Source: SAR324 cluster bacterium (lineage in GTDB: Bacteria; SAR324; NAC60-12). From it: a stretch of DNA of 38,105 bases. This document shows, in pieces, positions 7,359 through 15,220 of the stretch (positions are counted from its first letter, which is position 1; the number at the start of each line of letters is the position of its first letter). Below the pieces are notes generated by a model, which ran no database searches, was not told the origin of the DNA, and was given only the letters and a program-made list of their open reading frames with translations. The stretch lies in assembly GCA_015231885.1 (NCBI GenBank), contig JADGAT010000046.1:1-38105 (forward strand), given 5' to 3'. Position numbers and translations under genes: made by a program.

Positions 7359-8972
7359 ATGATTCTTCTAAAATCAATTTTCCAGTATTACTCTAAATTT
7401 CCTACCTGGTATCGTCTTGGATTAGGCTTGGCTGTCCTGCTTCTTTTCAATATGACGGCATGGCCTAACATGAAGTATGGATTGGAAAATTCAGTGGAAG
7501 CTTCTTATTTTTGGGTAGATGAGGGACGTCATATCGAAACCCTTGAGCAAATGCAGGACAACCATTCTTTGCAGCTGATCCACAAGGCTTATACCGCATT
7601 TTATTTCAACCTATCCTATCTGACTGCCTGGATATTCAATGGTTTTCAAACTCCCATTTCCTCCACCTCTTTTGCTTTGGGACTGAAATGGGTTTCATTA
7701 ATCAGCATCAATCTACATTTGTTGGTGGTATTTCTATTGATCTACCACGCCGTGTTATCTGTGGAATGGGCAATATTCGGAATGGCCTTGCTGGCGGGAC
7801 AGCGATTCAACCTCCTGTTTGCAACCCGTATGCATCCAGAAGGACTGATGCTGCTTTGCACGGTATTGACCTTGTACAGTGGGTATCAACTGGTGATGAC
7901 AGGAAAACAGAAGTATCTTTGGTGGATGGCTGCCAGTGCTGGTTTGGCAATAGGGACCAAATTGCAGGTAATTTTTTTGATCCCCTGGGGGGGATTCGTC
8001 TTTTTGTTGGCGGCCTGGAAATATCATAATGATTCCCTTTTGCGCAGTCTCTCTGCGGCGGGCTTGTCTGGCATCGTTTTTATTCTCGCCTTTTTTGCAG
8101 CAACTCCCTATCAGGTGATTCATCTCCCTGATCTGGTGCAAGGGGTTTTGGGAGAAGGAGGAAACATCACGGATTATTATTCAGGACGTTATAGTGCATG
8201 GAAGTGGGGAACTGTGATCAGTTCCGAGTTGAATTTAGGACCATTTTTTACCCTGCTTTTTATTCTGGCGCTCCTGATTGGCATGAAGCGGGTAGTCCAT
8301 CAGTGGCGTCAGTACGGAAAGTCCATATTGGACAAGGGACCAGAAGTGTTGTGGGTGCTACAGATTTTATGGATGATTGTTGGAGCCGGTTACATTATCG
8401 CAACGTACCGTGTTTTTACCAACCGTTACCTGATTCAGGTTCATCATTCTTTCATCCTGATCATTCTGCTGGGATTGTTCTGGTGGTTTCAGGAAAAGGC
8501 TCCTTTTTATCGAGTATGGATTAAACTCCTGGTGGCCTTGTGCCTTTATGGGGGAGTTCAGGGACAATGGAGGCATACCAGGAGAGATGTAGAGAGGCGC
8601 GAAACAATCCATGACCGAATGGAGAAGCATCGCCAGTTTGGCAGGGAGCTGCCTCAGCATGTGCCTGTTGATGCTAACATTATTCATACGATCCGGGTGT
8701 ACATTTCCAACCGCCAATATCCTTATGCACGAGTGCTCTTTGGGGATGTTACTGAATTGTTGATGAACTCAGAATTTGATTACTTGATTGTCAATAACAA
8801 TTACCGTCCCGCCATGAGATCGGTTGTCCCGATGAAAGGGTCATTACAGGATACTCAGGATGCTGTAAACTTTTGGGACAGTTTGGCAAGAGACGGCATC
8901 CAGGGGACATTTGAAGTGGTTGCTCACTATGCAAAAATTGATGTGACGATTTATCAAAAAATCAAACAGTAA
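7359..8972 (+). CDS. Multi-pass membrane glycosyltransferase (GT-C fold, PMT/ArnT-like)
   Basis: 537 residues with about ten hydrophobic helices between residues 18 and 405 and a soluble C-terminal part. The first periplasmic loop has FWVDEGRHIETL, matching the acidic D-E that forms the catalytic/metal site in GT39 (PMT/ArnT-type) enzymes, and a later loop has ATRMHPEGLMLL. Such enzymes transfer a sugar from a lipid-phosphate donor to protein, lipid A or another lipid on the outer side of the inner membrane. The C-terminal 130 residues (from about 410) are soluble, unlike short ArnT tails. No glycan-synthesis gene is adjacent, so acceptor and donor are unknown. The ATG start has no strong ribosome site. 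Confidence 0.72.
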   Translation: MILLKSIFQYYSKFPTWYRLGLGLAVLLLFNMTAWPNMKYGLENSVEASYFWVDEGRHIETLEQMQDNHSLQLIHKAYTAFYFNLSYLTAWIFNGFQTPISSTSFALGLKWVSLISINLHLLVVFLLIYHAVLSVEWAIFGMALLAGQRFNLLFATRMHPEGLMLLCTVLTLYSGYQLVMTGKQKYLWWMAASAGLAIGTKLQVIFLIPWGGFVFLLAAWKYHNDSLLRSLSAAGLSGIVFILAFFAATPYQVIHLPDLVQGVLGEGGNITDYYSGRYSAWKWGTVISSELNLGPFFTLLFILALLIGMKRVVHQWRQYGKSILDKGPEVLWVLQILWMIVGAGYIIATYRVFTNRYLIQVHHSFILIILLGLFWWFQEKAPFYRVWIKLLVALCLYGGVQGQWRHTRRDVERRETIHDRMEKHRQFGRELPQHVPVDANIIHTIRVYISNRQYPYARVLFGDVTELLMNSEFDYLIVNNNYRPAMRSVVPMKGSLQDTQDAVNFWDSLARDGIQGTFEVVAHYAKIDVTIYQKIKQ

Positions 8973-9078
8973 GATTGTTTTGACATCGTCTTATTTTTGA
9001 TTATTATGGATTAAAATTTTGAGCAGTTTTTGCTGTCATTCCTACGAATAATCATTGACAATCAAAGGGTGGACTCAT

Positions 9079-9402
9079 ATGGGACAATTGAAACATCATT
9101 TTTTTGTATGCCAAAATAACCGACCTCCCGGTCATCCAAAAGGCAGTTGTGCAGAACGTGGTTCTTTTGATGTAATGGATGCTTTGTACCAGCATATAGA
9201 AGAAAAAGAGTTGTGGGGGAAAGTAAAAGTTACCGGCACGGCATGCCTGGGGCCTTGTGATCGAGGAGCTGTTGCGGTGGTATATCCTGAAGGAGTATGG
9301 TATTCGATCCAATCGACAGATGATGTGGATGAGATCATGACAAAGCATGTTGAACAAGGGAGTCCTGTCGAACGTATCCGTTTCGACCCAGAAAGCATGT
9401 GA
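9079..9402 (+). CDS. Thioredoxin-like [2Fe-2S] ferredoxin
   Basis: 107 residues from the ATG at 9079, chosen because AAGGGTGG sits six bases upstream; an upstream in-frame TTG at 9055 has no such site. The four cluster ligands are visible as Cys11-x12-Cys24 and Cys56-x3-Cys60 (HHFFVCQNNRPPGHPKGSC and GTACLGPCDRG), the pattern of the thioredoxin-fold 2Fe-2S family related to Shethna-type ferredoxins and to NuoE/HoxF domains. It is an electron carrier in the cytoplasm; the partner enzyme is unknown because neighbouring genes are unrelated. It lies about 105 bp downstream of the glycosyltransferase gene, probably with its own promoter. Confidence 0.88.
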   Translation: MGQLKHHFFVCQNNRPPGHPKGSCAERGSFDVMDALYQHIEEKELWGKVKVTGTACLGPCDRGAVAVVYPEGVWYSIQSTDDVDEIMTKHVEQGSPVERIRFDPESM

Positions 9403-9658
9403 TACCAATTTGCCTTTCTTTGATACGGAACGCAATTGAACAAAACAGCCAAGGCATTCGATATCATTCGTTTTGAGATACGCTATTGTTTGGTAAATTT
9501 TAACGAAAAGCGCGACAATCTCAGTAAAATTGTTTCAAATATGCCAGATCCAGTTGCCCTTTTTAAACTTTTAAAATTCCTAATATGCCTTCCCATTATT
9601 GATCTGAGCTGCCGTCCCCCAATCGAAACCAATTCAATTTATTGAAATTAGTAGAAGA

Positions 9659-10007
9659 CTACGGGTGTAAATCCGTAGATGAATGCAAAAGCCAAAGTGT
9701 GTACAGTATCAGATTTTTTGTTGATACTGTACATACTCAGCAAAGATCTAAAAATTAATGCCGAAGGCAACCATCCCGAGGGCCACGGGCGTGAGCCCGT
9801 AGGGTATTTATCCAATCAATTCCAGCTGTTCGCCCCACCGAGTAACTGGGGCATAGCAGTATATTTCATTCAACAAATTTTCACAAAATTTTTTCTGTAT
9901 CTACCGATTTTAGTATTCTAGCGAAGCGCTGCAACTTTTAAAAATGGCTTCTCAGTAGTCAAAAAATCGTTAATAAAACTATAAACCCCCGGCTCTGCCG
10001 GTGGTTT
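9659..10007. other. Gene-free hairpin cluster, possible decayed IS200/IS605-like ends or structured RNA
   Basis: Five stems occur in 350 bp with no gene. CTACGG/CCGTAG is at 9659-9678. A 16-bp stem with one G-T pair is at 9696-9711 and 9722-9737 (AGTGTGTACAGTATCA with TGATACTGTACATACT) around a T-rich loop. ACGGGC-GTGA-GCCCGT, with a GNRA loop, is at 9785-9800. GCCCCA/TGGGGC is at 9832-9852. AAACCCCCGGC-TCT-GCCGGTGGTTT is at 9983-10007. The first and third stems resemble each other when one is reversed. Such ends are typical of IS200/IS605-family elements and of the RNA encoded at the 3' end of their tnpB gene, but no transposase gene is present. The remaining bases of the 9403-10032 gap show nothing else. 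Confidence 0.45.
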
Positions 10008-10032
10008 GTGACACAAAAAAACATTTCAATCC

Positions 10033-10168
10033 ACAGAAAAACGAGCTGTACTGCGAGAGGAAGAAGGGGTCGATTTCCAACACATTGCGACTGAATGAAC
10101 AGAGGATAAATATTTTAAAGCACTATTTTGAACAGAAGTATCATCTGCCCAGCCAAAATGCCAGTTGA
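10033..10168 (+). pseudogene. Frameshifted coding remnant, HTH-like
   Basis: Frame 1 reads TEKRAVLREEEGVDFQHIAT-E and stops at 10096. Shifting by one base at that point continues as LNEQRINILKHYFEQKY and then HLPSQNAS before a stop at 10166. The joined text (REEEGVDFQHIA plus TELNEQRI) resembles the helix-turn-helix of resolvase or invertase-type proteins, but the fragment is too short for a family call. It lies just right of the hairpin cluster, so both could be parts of one decayed mobile element. Confidence 0.35.
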
Positions 10169-10209
10169 TTCATCAGTTTTGTATTCATCCCAAATTTGTT
10201 GCATTGTCC

Positions 10210-10253
10210 ATTGGTTGTGACTGGCTTGCTCAGGATAGCGAGTCACAACCAAT
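10210..10253 (-). terminator. 13-bp inverted repeat overlapping the 3' end of a small gene
   Basis: Perfect arms ATTGGTTGTGACT (10210-10222) and AGTCACAACCAAT (10241-10253) with an 18-bp spacer. The right arm contains the last codons and the TGA stop of the minus-strand gene ending at 10243. No T run follows on the minus strand, so it may be a stability hairpin rather than a classical terminator. Confidence 0.5.
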
Positions 10254-10563
10254 CATCCATGCCATTTTTATCTGCAGCAAATGCTTGTTTACTATTTTTA
10301 AAGACAATGGACAGTTGCCCGGGTGAGTGTTCGTAGCGTTTTAGCATGGAGAGAATACCATCATGGATGAATTGTTTGCGGGAGGCTTCCAGTTGAACAC
10401 ATAAGGCTCTCCACTGCTCTTGAGTCAGTCCTGTGATACGGACCATCCCATCTTCATCCTTTTCAATACTCACGTCTTCCAGCATGGGGAAATCGTTCAT
10501 TTTCTTTTTGTATTGCAGCAAGATTTCCAGTATATCCCGCTCTTCACAGGTTAAACGATTCAT
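10243..10563 (-). CDS. Small hypothetical protein, 106 aa
   Basis: No family recognised. It is soluble and mixed-charge, with a likely helical N-terminus (MNRLTCEERDILEILLQYKK), a short strand-rich middle (DVSIEKDEDGMVRITGL) and another helical part (QEQWRALCVQLEASRKQF). There is no transmembrane segment or cysteine pair. Codon use looks ordinary and the frame is open along its full length, which supports a real gene. The last codons sit in a perfect 13-bp inverted repeat. The nearest upstream gene on this strand is the tiny membrane ORF at 10678-10797. Confidence 0.5.
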   Translation of the reverse strand: MNRLTCEERDILEILLQYKKKMNDFPMLEDVSIEKDEDGMVRITGLTQEQWRALCVQLEASRKQFIHDGILSMLKRYEHSPGQLSIVFKNSKQAFAADKNGMDDWL

Positions 10564-10677
10564 GTGATGGTGTTGGTTTTGTAATAGATGAAAATTATAT
10601 GAATCCGGAATGATAAATCACTTTTTGTAAAGCATTGTTTTTATAAAATAAATTTTAGCTCCGGATTCGCATAAAAA

Positions 10678-10797
10678 TTATAAAAGCGTAGCAATCAATT
10701 GGAAGCCCACTCCTAAGGCTAAAAAGAGCACTCCCAGGTGTTTATTTCCCTTTCCAGGCAAGGTGCTTATTGAATTTTTTTTCAATTCGTATGGCAT
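10678..10797 (-). CDS. Possible small membrane protein, 39 aa
   Basis: From the ATG at 10797 the frame gives a short basic N-terminus (MPYELKKN), a loop with PGKGNKH, and one hydrophobic helix (LGVLFLALGVGFQLIATLL) reaching the C-terminus. GAGA lies about five bases upstream of the ATG. The shape matches many bacterial single-helix small proteins. It could also be chance in an AT-rich gap; conservation would decide. Confidence 0.4.
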   Translation of the reverse strand: MPYELKKNSISTLPGKGNKHLGVLFLALGVGFQLIATLL

Positions 10798-10962
10798 ATT
10801 TTCTCTGTTTTTGGTTTGATATTGATTTCTAAAAATAAGATTACAGTATGATGCGAAAACCATGCCTTCAGTAGCATGGCTTGATTGCCTTCACATCCAG
10901 TTTACAAAAAATAAATAGTGGATTTAGTAGAAAATAAGAACAAAAATTGCTATGAAAAGGGT

Positions 10963-11907
10963 ATGAAAAAAGTTTTAATTGTAGACGACAGTGAGATCAT
11001 CCGGCATGGAATTGCGAAGTTGCTGGATCCATTTGATGTTCAGGTCATTCATGCCATCAATGGGATTGATGGTGTGCGTAAAGCGCTGAGGTACTGCCCG
11101 GATTTGATTACCATGGATGTGGAAATGCCTCACCTCAGCGGCATCCATACCACACGAATTCTGGCGATGCTGCAGTTGGAAATTCCGGTGGTATTCATTA
11201 CGTCCAAAGACAATATTCAAGAATATGTTGAGCAATACCCCAATGTCTATGGCTATTGCCTCAAGCAGGATCTTAGGCAGGCTTTTCCCATCATCATTGA
11301 AAAAATGATCCGGGAAAAATCCAGAGGCTATACCGACCTGACCTATCCGCTAACACAAAAGGAAGTTCTGGATTTATTGAGTCTTTCTAACCGCAAGAAA
11401 ATCCTGGTGTTGGAAGACTCCCACATGATGATGAGCGTCATGCTCAAGCATCTGGATCATACCAAATTGTACGAACTCTACCATGCGCCCAATGGGTTGG
11501 AAGGAATTTTTAAATCGGTTATCATTCAGCCTGATTTGATTTTATCTGATATTGAGATGCCTGAAATTGATGGAATCACGATGGCCCAAACGCTTTATAT
11601 CATTGGCAGGCCTTTTCCTATTGGATTCGCATCAGCAAAAAGTGATACAGAGACCTTAAAGAAAGTCATGAAATTGAAAGGAGTACGGGGGTTTTTAATC
11701 AAGCAGGAAGTCTTGAAAGATGAGTCCTTATTTCAGCAGAGAATTGAAGAAATGATGCAAATCACACCAGAAGAAAAACAAGCATTGCAGCAGGACTACG
11801 AAAACATTGATATCAATAAACTGCGGGATTCTGGAGAGACAAAAGGAGTTTTCCAGGTGCGCTACAATCCCGCTAAAAAAGCACAATTACGTAAAAATCG
11901 AGGTTGA
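10963..11907 (+). CDS. Tandem double-receiver response regulator
   Basis: 314 residues from the ATG at 10963; an in-frame GTG at 10918 would add 15 residues with no homology to a receiver. Receiver 1 (about 1-125) has DD at 8-9, phospho-acceptor Asp52 in LITMDVEMP, the ITSKD switch residues and Lys101. Receiver 2 (about 145-265) has ED at 151-152, Asp196 in LILSDIEMP and Lys247. A 50-residue tail without a known output domain follows. There is no DNA-binding, EAL/GGDEF or HPt part, so it probably works by protein contact or as a phosphate relay or sink. It is followed by a paralogue 30 bp downstream and then by an MBL/cNMP gene, apparently as one operon. AAAAGGG precedes the ATG with short spacing. 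Confidence 0.85.
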   Translation: MKKVLIVDDSEIIRHGIAKLLDPFDVQVIHAINGIDGVRKALRYCPDLITMDVEMPHLSGIHTTRILAMLQLEIPVVFITSKDNIQEYVEQYPNVYGYCLKQDLRQAFPIIIEKMIREKSRGYTDLTYPLTQKEVLDLLSLSNRKKILVLEDSHMMMSVMLKHLDHTKLYELYHAPNGLEGIFKSVIIQPDLILSDIEMPEIDGITMAQTLYIIGRPFPIGFASAKSDTETLKKVMKLKGVRGFLIKQEVLKDESLFQQRIEEMMQITPEEKQALQQDYENIDINKLRDSGETKGVFQVRYNPAKKAQLRKNRG

Positions 11908-11937
11908 TTCACTTGATTTCAAATTCCTTGAGGGCTC

Positions 11938-12921
11938 ATGTATACTATTCAAAATATAGTTGTCATCAAACAAAGCAACGACACATTAAAAATTTTGCAT
12001 GCTGCCGGCTACAAAATAATAGAGGCTCGCGATGGCATTGAGGGAATCCGGAAAGTCATTCGTTTTCGTCCGGATTTGATCATCACCAAAATAGAATTGC
12101 CTCATCTCAATGGCCTCTCGATGATAAATATTTTAGACACCTTTGCCATTCATACTCCTGTCATTTTTACTTCCTCCAGTCCGCTCAATGAAAAGCGTGC
12201 CCGAAAATTCAAAAGCACCACCGGGTTTTTACTCGACACCGCAGTCAAAGAAAAGCTAGCCGACACTATTACTCACTGTGCCTCCACTCACACAGAAAAA
12301 TTTTTGGATACCCAATATCATTTTCGCCAGCACGAATGGGCCGACTTGATGGGAGTTTCCAATCGAAAACGCTTGCTTTTGGTCGAAGATTCTAGTCTGA
12401 TGAGACAGTTCAGCCTGAACATTTTAGACCCTACTGATGAATTTGAACTGTATAGTGCCGACAGTGGTTTGGATGGTCTGATAAAAGCCTTGTTGACCAA
12501 GCCGGACTTGATTTTGTCTGATGTGGAGATGCCAAAAATGGACGGAATCACCATGAGTCAGGTTCTTTTTATTCTTGGTAAACCATTTCCCATTGTGTTT
12601 TTGAGTGCAAAAGAAGATGACCGCATCATCAATAAAGCAAAAAATTTAGATGGAGTGATCGGTTATATCGTCAAAAATCAAGTAAAGGAAAAAGATGAAT
12701 TCCTTCGACAAATTCGAGACCATCTCGAAATGGCGGCAACACTAAAAGAATCATCCCAGCAGTCCTATGAGAAAGGTTCGCTGGATCAGTTGGCAAAAAC
12801 GGGAACAGAACAAGGCATTTTGCGTCCAGGACAAAATTTGAATGTATCTCCATCAGCACAGAAAAAATTATCCCAGCACCATAATCAAGGTCTGGGGGCA
12901 TTTTGGAGCAAACCTCAATAA
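11938..12921 (+). CDS. Double-receiver protein with degenerate first receiver
   Basis: 327-residue paralogue of the preceding gene, sharing the linker around VSNRKRLLLVEDS (SNRKKILVLEDS in the other) and a similar tail with QQSYE and GILRPGQN. Receiver 2 is intact: ED at 150-151, Asp195 in LILSDVEMP, Lys246 in GYIVKNQ. Receiver 1 keeps the fold (GYKIIEARDGIEGIRKVI, RPDLIIT) but has lost every catalytic position. The acidic pair is KQ (11-12), the phospho-acceptor is Lys51 (LIITKIELP), and the conserved Lys is replaced by Asp (GFLLDT). It is therefore a pseudo-receiver that cannot be phosphorylated in the normal way. GAGGG four bases before the ATG supports the start. Probably a partner or antagonist of its neighbour. 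Confidence 0.85.
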   Translation: MYTIQNIVVIKQSNDTLKILHAAGYKIIEARDGIEGIRKVIRFRPDLIITKIELPHLNGLSMINILDTFAIHTPVIFTSSSPLNEKRARKFKSTTGFLLDTAVKEKLADTITHCASTHTEKFLDTQYHFRQHEWADLMGVSNRKRLLLVEDSSLMRQFSLNILDPTDEFELYSADSGLDGLIKALLTKPDLILSDVEMPKMDGITMSQVLFILGKPFPIVFLSAKEDDRIINKAKNLDGVIGYIVKNQVKEKDEFLRQIRDHLEMAATLKESSQQSYEKGSLDQLAKTGTEQGILRPGQNLNVSPSAQKKLSQHHNQGLGAFWSKPQ

Positions 12922-12952
12922 TTTCGTCTATGTCTTTTTGATAAATTGATCC

Positions 12953-15148
12953 ATGCCAAAAATAGAAAAAATAGAAATTTCAGCAGGACTTTATTGGATA
13001 ACCATTGAAGATGCCAAATTAAAAATCCTCTGCGGTTGCCCGGAAGATAGCGTCAAGCACATGATGAAACGAGGCTTGACCATGACAAAAGAAGAGGCTG
13101 GAGTGGCCTTTGAAACAGGCCCGAATGCTATTTTACTTTCCGATATTTCCATTCAGAATGGGAAATTTGCCAACCTGGCAGAATTTCCGGTTTTACAGAT
13201 GCTCTATCGTCAGGGCATGATTCTCCCAAACCACCCCAACAATAATGGAAGCAAACCCATCCTGATAGGGACTGCCGAGCAGGTCGACACACAAATGGAA
13301 TACATCTATCGAGGAAATTACGGGTTGGTTTCAGAAGAAGAAATCATAGAGACGGGGACTTCTCCAGAACAAGCTCATGAGATGATGCGCCTGAAATTGA
13401 AATTTGCTTTTGGCGCCATTCGTAACTCAGACGAGCTGCTGGACAAACGAGTTGTAGGCAGCACCCCTGTCGAGATTCAAAATGGTGTGTCGATCCACCG
13501 TCTGCAGATGAACGTTTATGAGTTTCACTATGAGAATGAAGCGGTCCAGGTTAATCTGAATTTACCACCCAATACGACTTATTCTCCAACATACCGCCTG
13601 CACTTTCATAATATCGAACGGGAATATTTTGGAATTATCCATTCTGGAGAAGGAAATGGGTGGGATATCCACCGGCCCTGTATGTCCAGCATCCTCATGT
13701 TCCAGGGAAAAATTTATTTAATTGATGCAGGGCCTAATCTGCTCAACAACCTCACCGTACTGGGAATCAGCGTCAACGAAGTGGAAGGCATCTTTCACAC
13801 ACACGGGCATGATGACCATTTTGCGGGCATGACCACTCTGGTACAAGCCGATCACCGAATCAAATATTATACCACCGCTCTGGTCCGTCATTCGGTATTT
13901 AAAAAATTATCGGCTTTGATGTCCGTTGATGAAAAACAGCTTTATGATTATTTTGAAATTCATGACCTGGCTTCCGATACCTGGAACGATTTAGCAGGAT
14001 TGGAAGTCTATCCCATGTTTTCTCCACATCCCGTAGAAAACAGTATTTTTATTTTCCGGTCATTTGGAGAAAAAGGCTACCGGTCTTATGCCCATTTTGC
14101 CGACATTGTCGGTATGGACACATTGAAGGGAATGATTGAGGACGATCCTGCCAAACCGGGAATCACTCCAGCATTTTTTGATGATGTCCAATCCCAGTAC
14201 CTGCAGCGCGTGGACATTAAAAAAATTGATGCGGGAGGCGGTTTGATCCATGGGGAAGCAGAAGATTTTCGTGAAGATGAGTCCCAGCAAATCATGCTTT
14301 CTCATACAGAAATGGATTTAACCGAATCACAAAAAATGATTGGCTCCGGTGCTCCTTTTGGGATGGTTGATGTTTTAATTCCCGGAGAAAAAAACTATTA
14401 CCGTCAATATGCCTTCACTTACTTACAGAGCTATTTTCCAGATGTGCCCCGCCACCGGCTTGAGATGCTGCTCAATAATCCCATTGTGACCTTCAACCCT
14501 GAAAGAATTCTGATACGATCAGGAGAAGAGCATCAAGAAATATATTTGATGCTGACCGGCAGCGTCGAACAAATCCAAACGCAACTGAAAATGTATAACA
14601 TCCTGTCGGCAGGCTCACTTATTGGAGAAATGTCAGGATTGATCGGAATGCCTTCTATTGAAACGTATCGTGCTCTCAACTTTGTTCAGGCAATGAAACT
14701 GCCCGTCAGTATGTACATCGAATTTGTGAAAAAAGCTGGAGTTTATGAAGAAATTGAAGAGCTGCAAAGCAGGAGGGAATTTCTGCAAGCATCCCATATC
14801 TTTGGAGGCGGGCTGTCTTATTTGGCACAAAACAGGATTGCCAACGTGATGGAAGAGATTTCCTATTCACCTGGAGATATCATTTCCGGGCAGTTTCACT
14901 CGGCCATCCTGCTCGTTATCAAAGGAAGCATTGAGCTTCATACAGATGAAAAACACATCGAAACTTTAACAACGGGAGGGTGTATTGGAGAAGAAGAAGT
15001 TCTTTTTAATACCCCCAGCCACTTTCATATAAAGGCTACTGAAGATACAGATGTTTACCAGATTCCGGGCAATCTGCTTTTAGACATTCCAATTGTACGC
15101 TGGAGACTTCTAGAGATATTCGAAAAACGACTCCAGGCGGCAACATGA
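12953..15148 (+). CDS. Metallo-beta-lactamase-fold protein with two cNMP-binding-like domains
   Basis: 731 residues. An N-terminal region of about 210 residues has no named domain (AGLYWITIEDAKLKILCGCP at the start). A metallo-beta-lactamase fold follows with the motif H282-T-H284-G-H286-D287-D-H289 and further metal candidates (SPHPVE, AHFADI, LSHTEMD). Two cyclic-nucleotide-binding-like folds occupy about 503-620 and 623-731. Their phosphate cassettes read GEMSGLIGMPSIETYRAL and GEEEVLFNTPSHFHIKAT: both keep G-E but lack the Arg that grips the cyclic phosphate. The layout resembles MBL-cNMP proteins annotated as cyclic-nucleotide phosphodiesterases in spirochaetes and related bacteria; that activity is an inference here. 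It is the third gene of the double-receiver operon, 31 bp after the second. No signal peptide. Confidence 0.8.
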   Translation: MPKIEKIEISAGLYWITIEDAKLKILCGCPEDSVKHMMKRGLTMTKEEAGVAFETGPNAILLSDISIQNGKFANLAEFPVLQMLYRQGMILPNHPNNNGSKPILIGTAEQVDTQMEYIYRGNYGLVSEEEIIETGTSPEQAHEMMRLKLKFAFGAIRNSDELLDKRVVGSTPVEIQNGVSIHRLQMNVYEFHYENEAVQVNLNLPPNTTYSPTYRLHFHNIEREYFGIIHSGEGNGWDIHRPCMSSILMFQGKIYLIDAGPNLLNNLTVLGISVNEVEGIFHTHGHDDHFAGMTTLVQADHRIKYYTTALVRHSVFKKLSALMSVDEKQLYDYFEIHDLASDTWNDLAGLEVYPMFSPHPVENSIFIFRSFGEKGYRSYAHFADIVGMDTLKGMIEDDPAKPGITPAFFDDVQSQYLQRVDIKKIDAGGGLIHGEAEDFREDESQQIMLSHTEMDLTESQKMIGSGAPFGMVDVLIPGEKNYYRQYAFTYLQSYFPDVPRHRLEMLLNNPIVTFNPERILIRSGEEHQEIYLMLTGSVEQIQTQLKMYNILSAGSLIGEMSGLIGMPSIETYRALNFVQAMKLPVSMYIEFVKKAGVYEEIEELQSRREFLQASHIFGGGLSYLAQNRIANVMEEISYSPGDIISGQFHSAILLVIKGSIELHTDEKHIETLTTGGCIGEEEVLFNTPSHFHIKATEDTDVYQIPGNLLLDIPIVRWRLLEIFEKRLQAAT

Positions 15149-15220
15149 TCATCATTTAACTATTATTCCAATCCCTTCGGTCAGTTTTTTCTCACTGCCA
15201 TTGATTACCCAATCCCAATC

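Noticed and set aside
8973..9010. Weak stem (TAAGA/TCTTA) after the glycosyltransferase gene as a terminator
   Set aside because: The stem has only five A/T-rich pairs and would not be stable.
9436..9921. Two plus-strand frames (69 and 80 codons) in the gap after the ferredoxin gene
   Set aside because: They run through the hairpin cluster, lack ribosome sites and look random.
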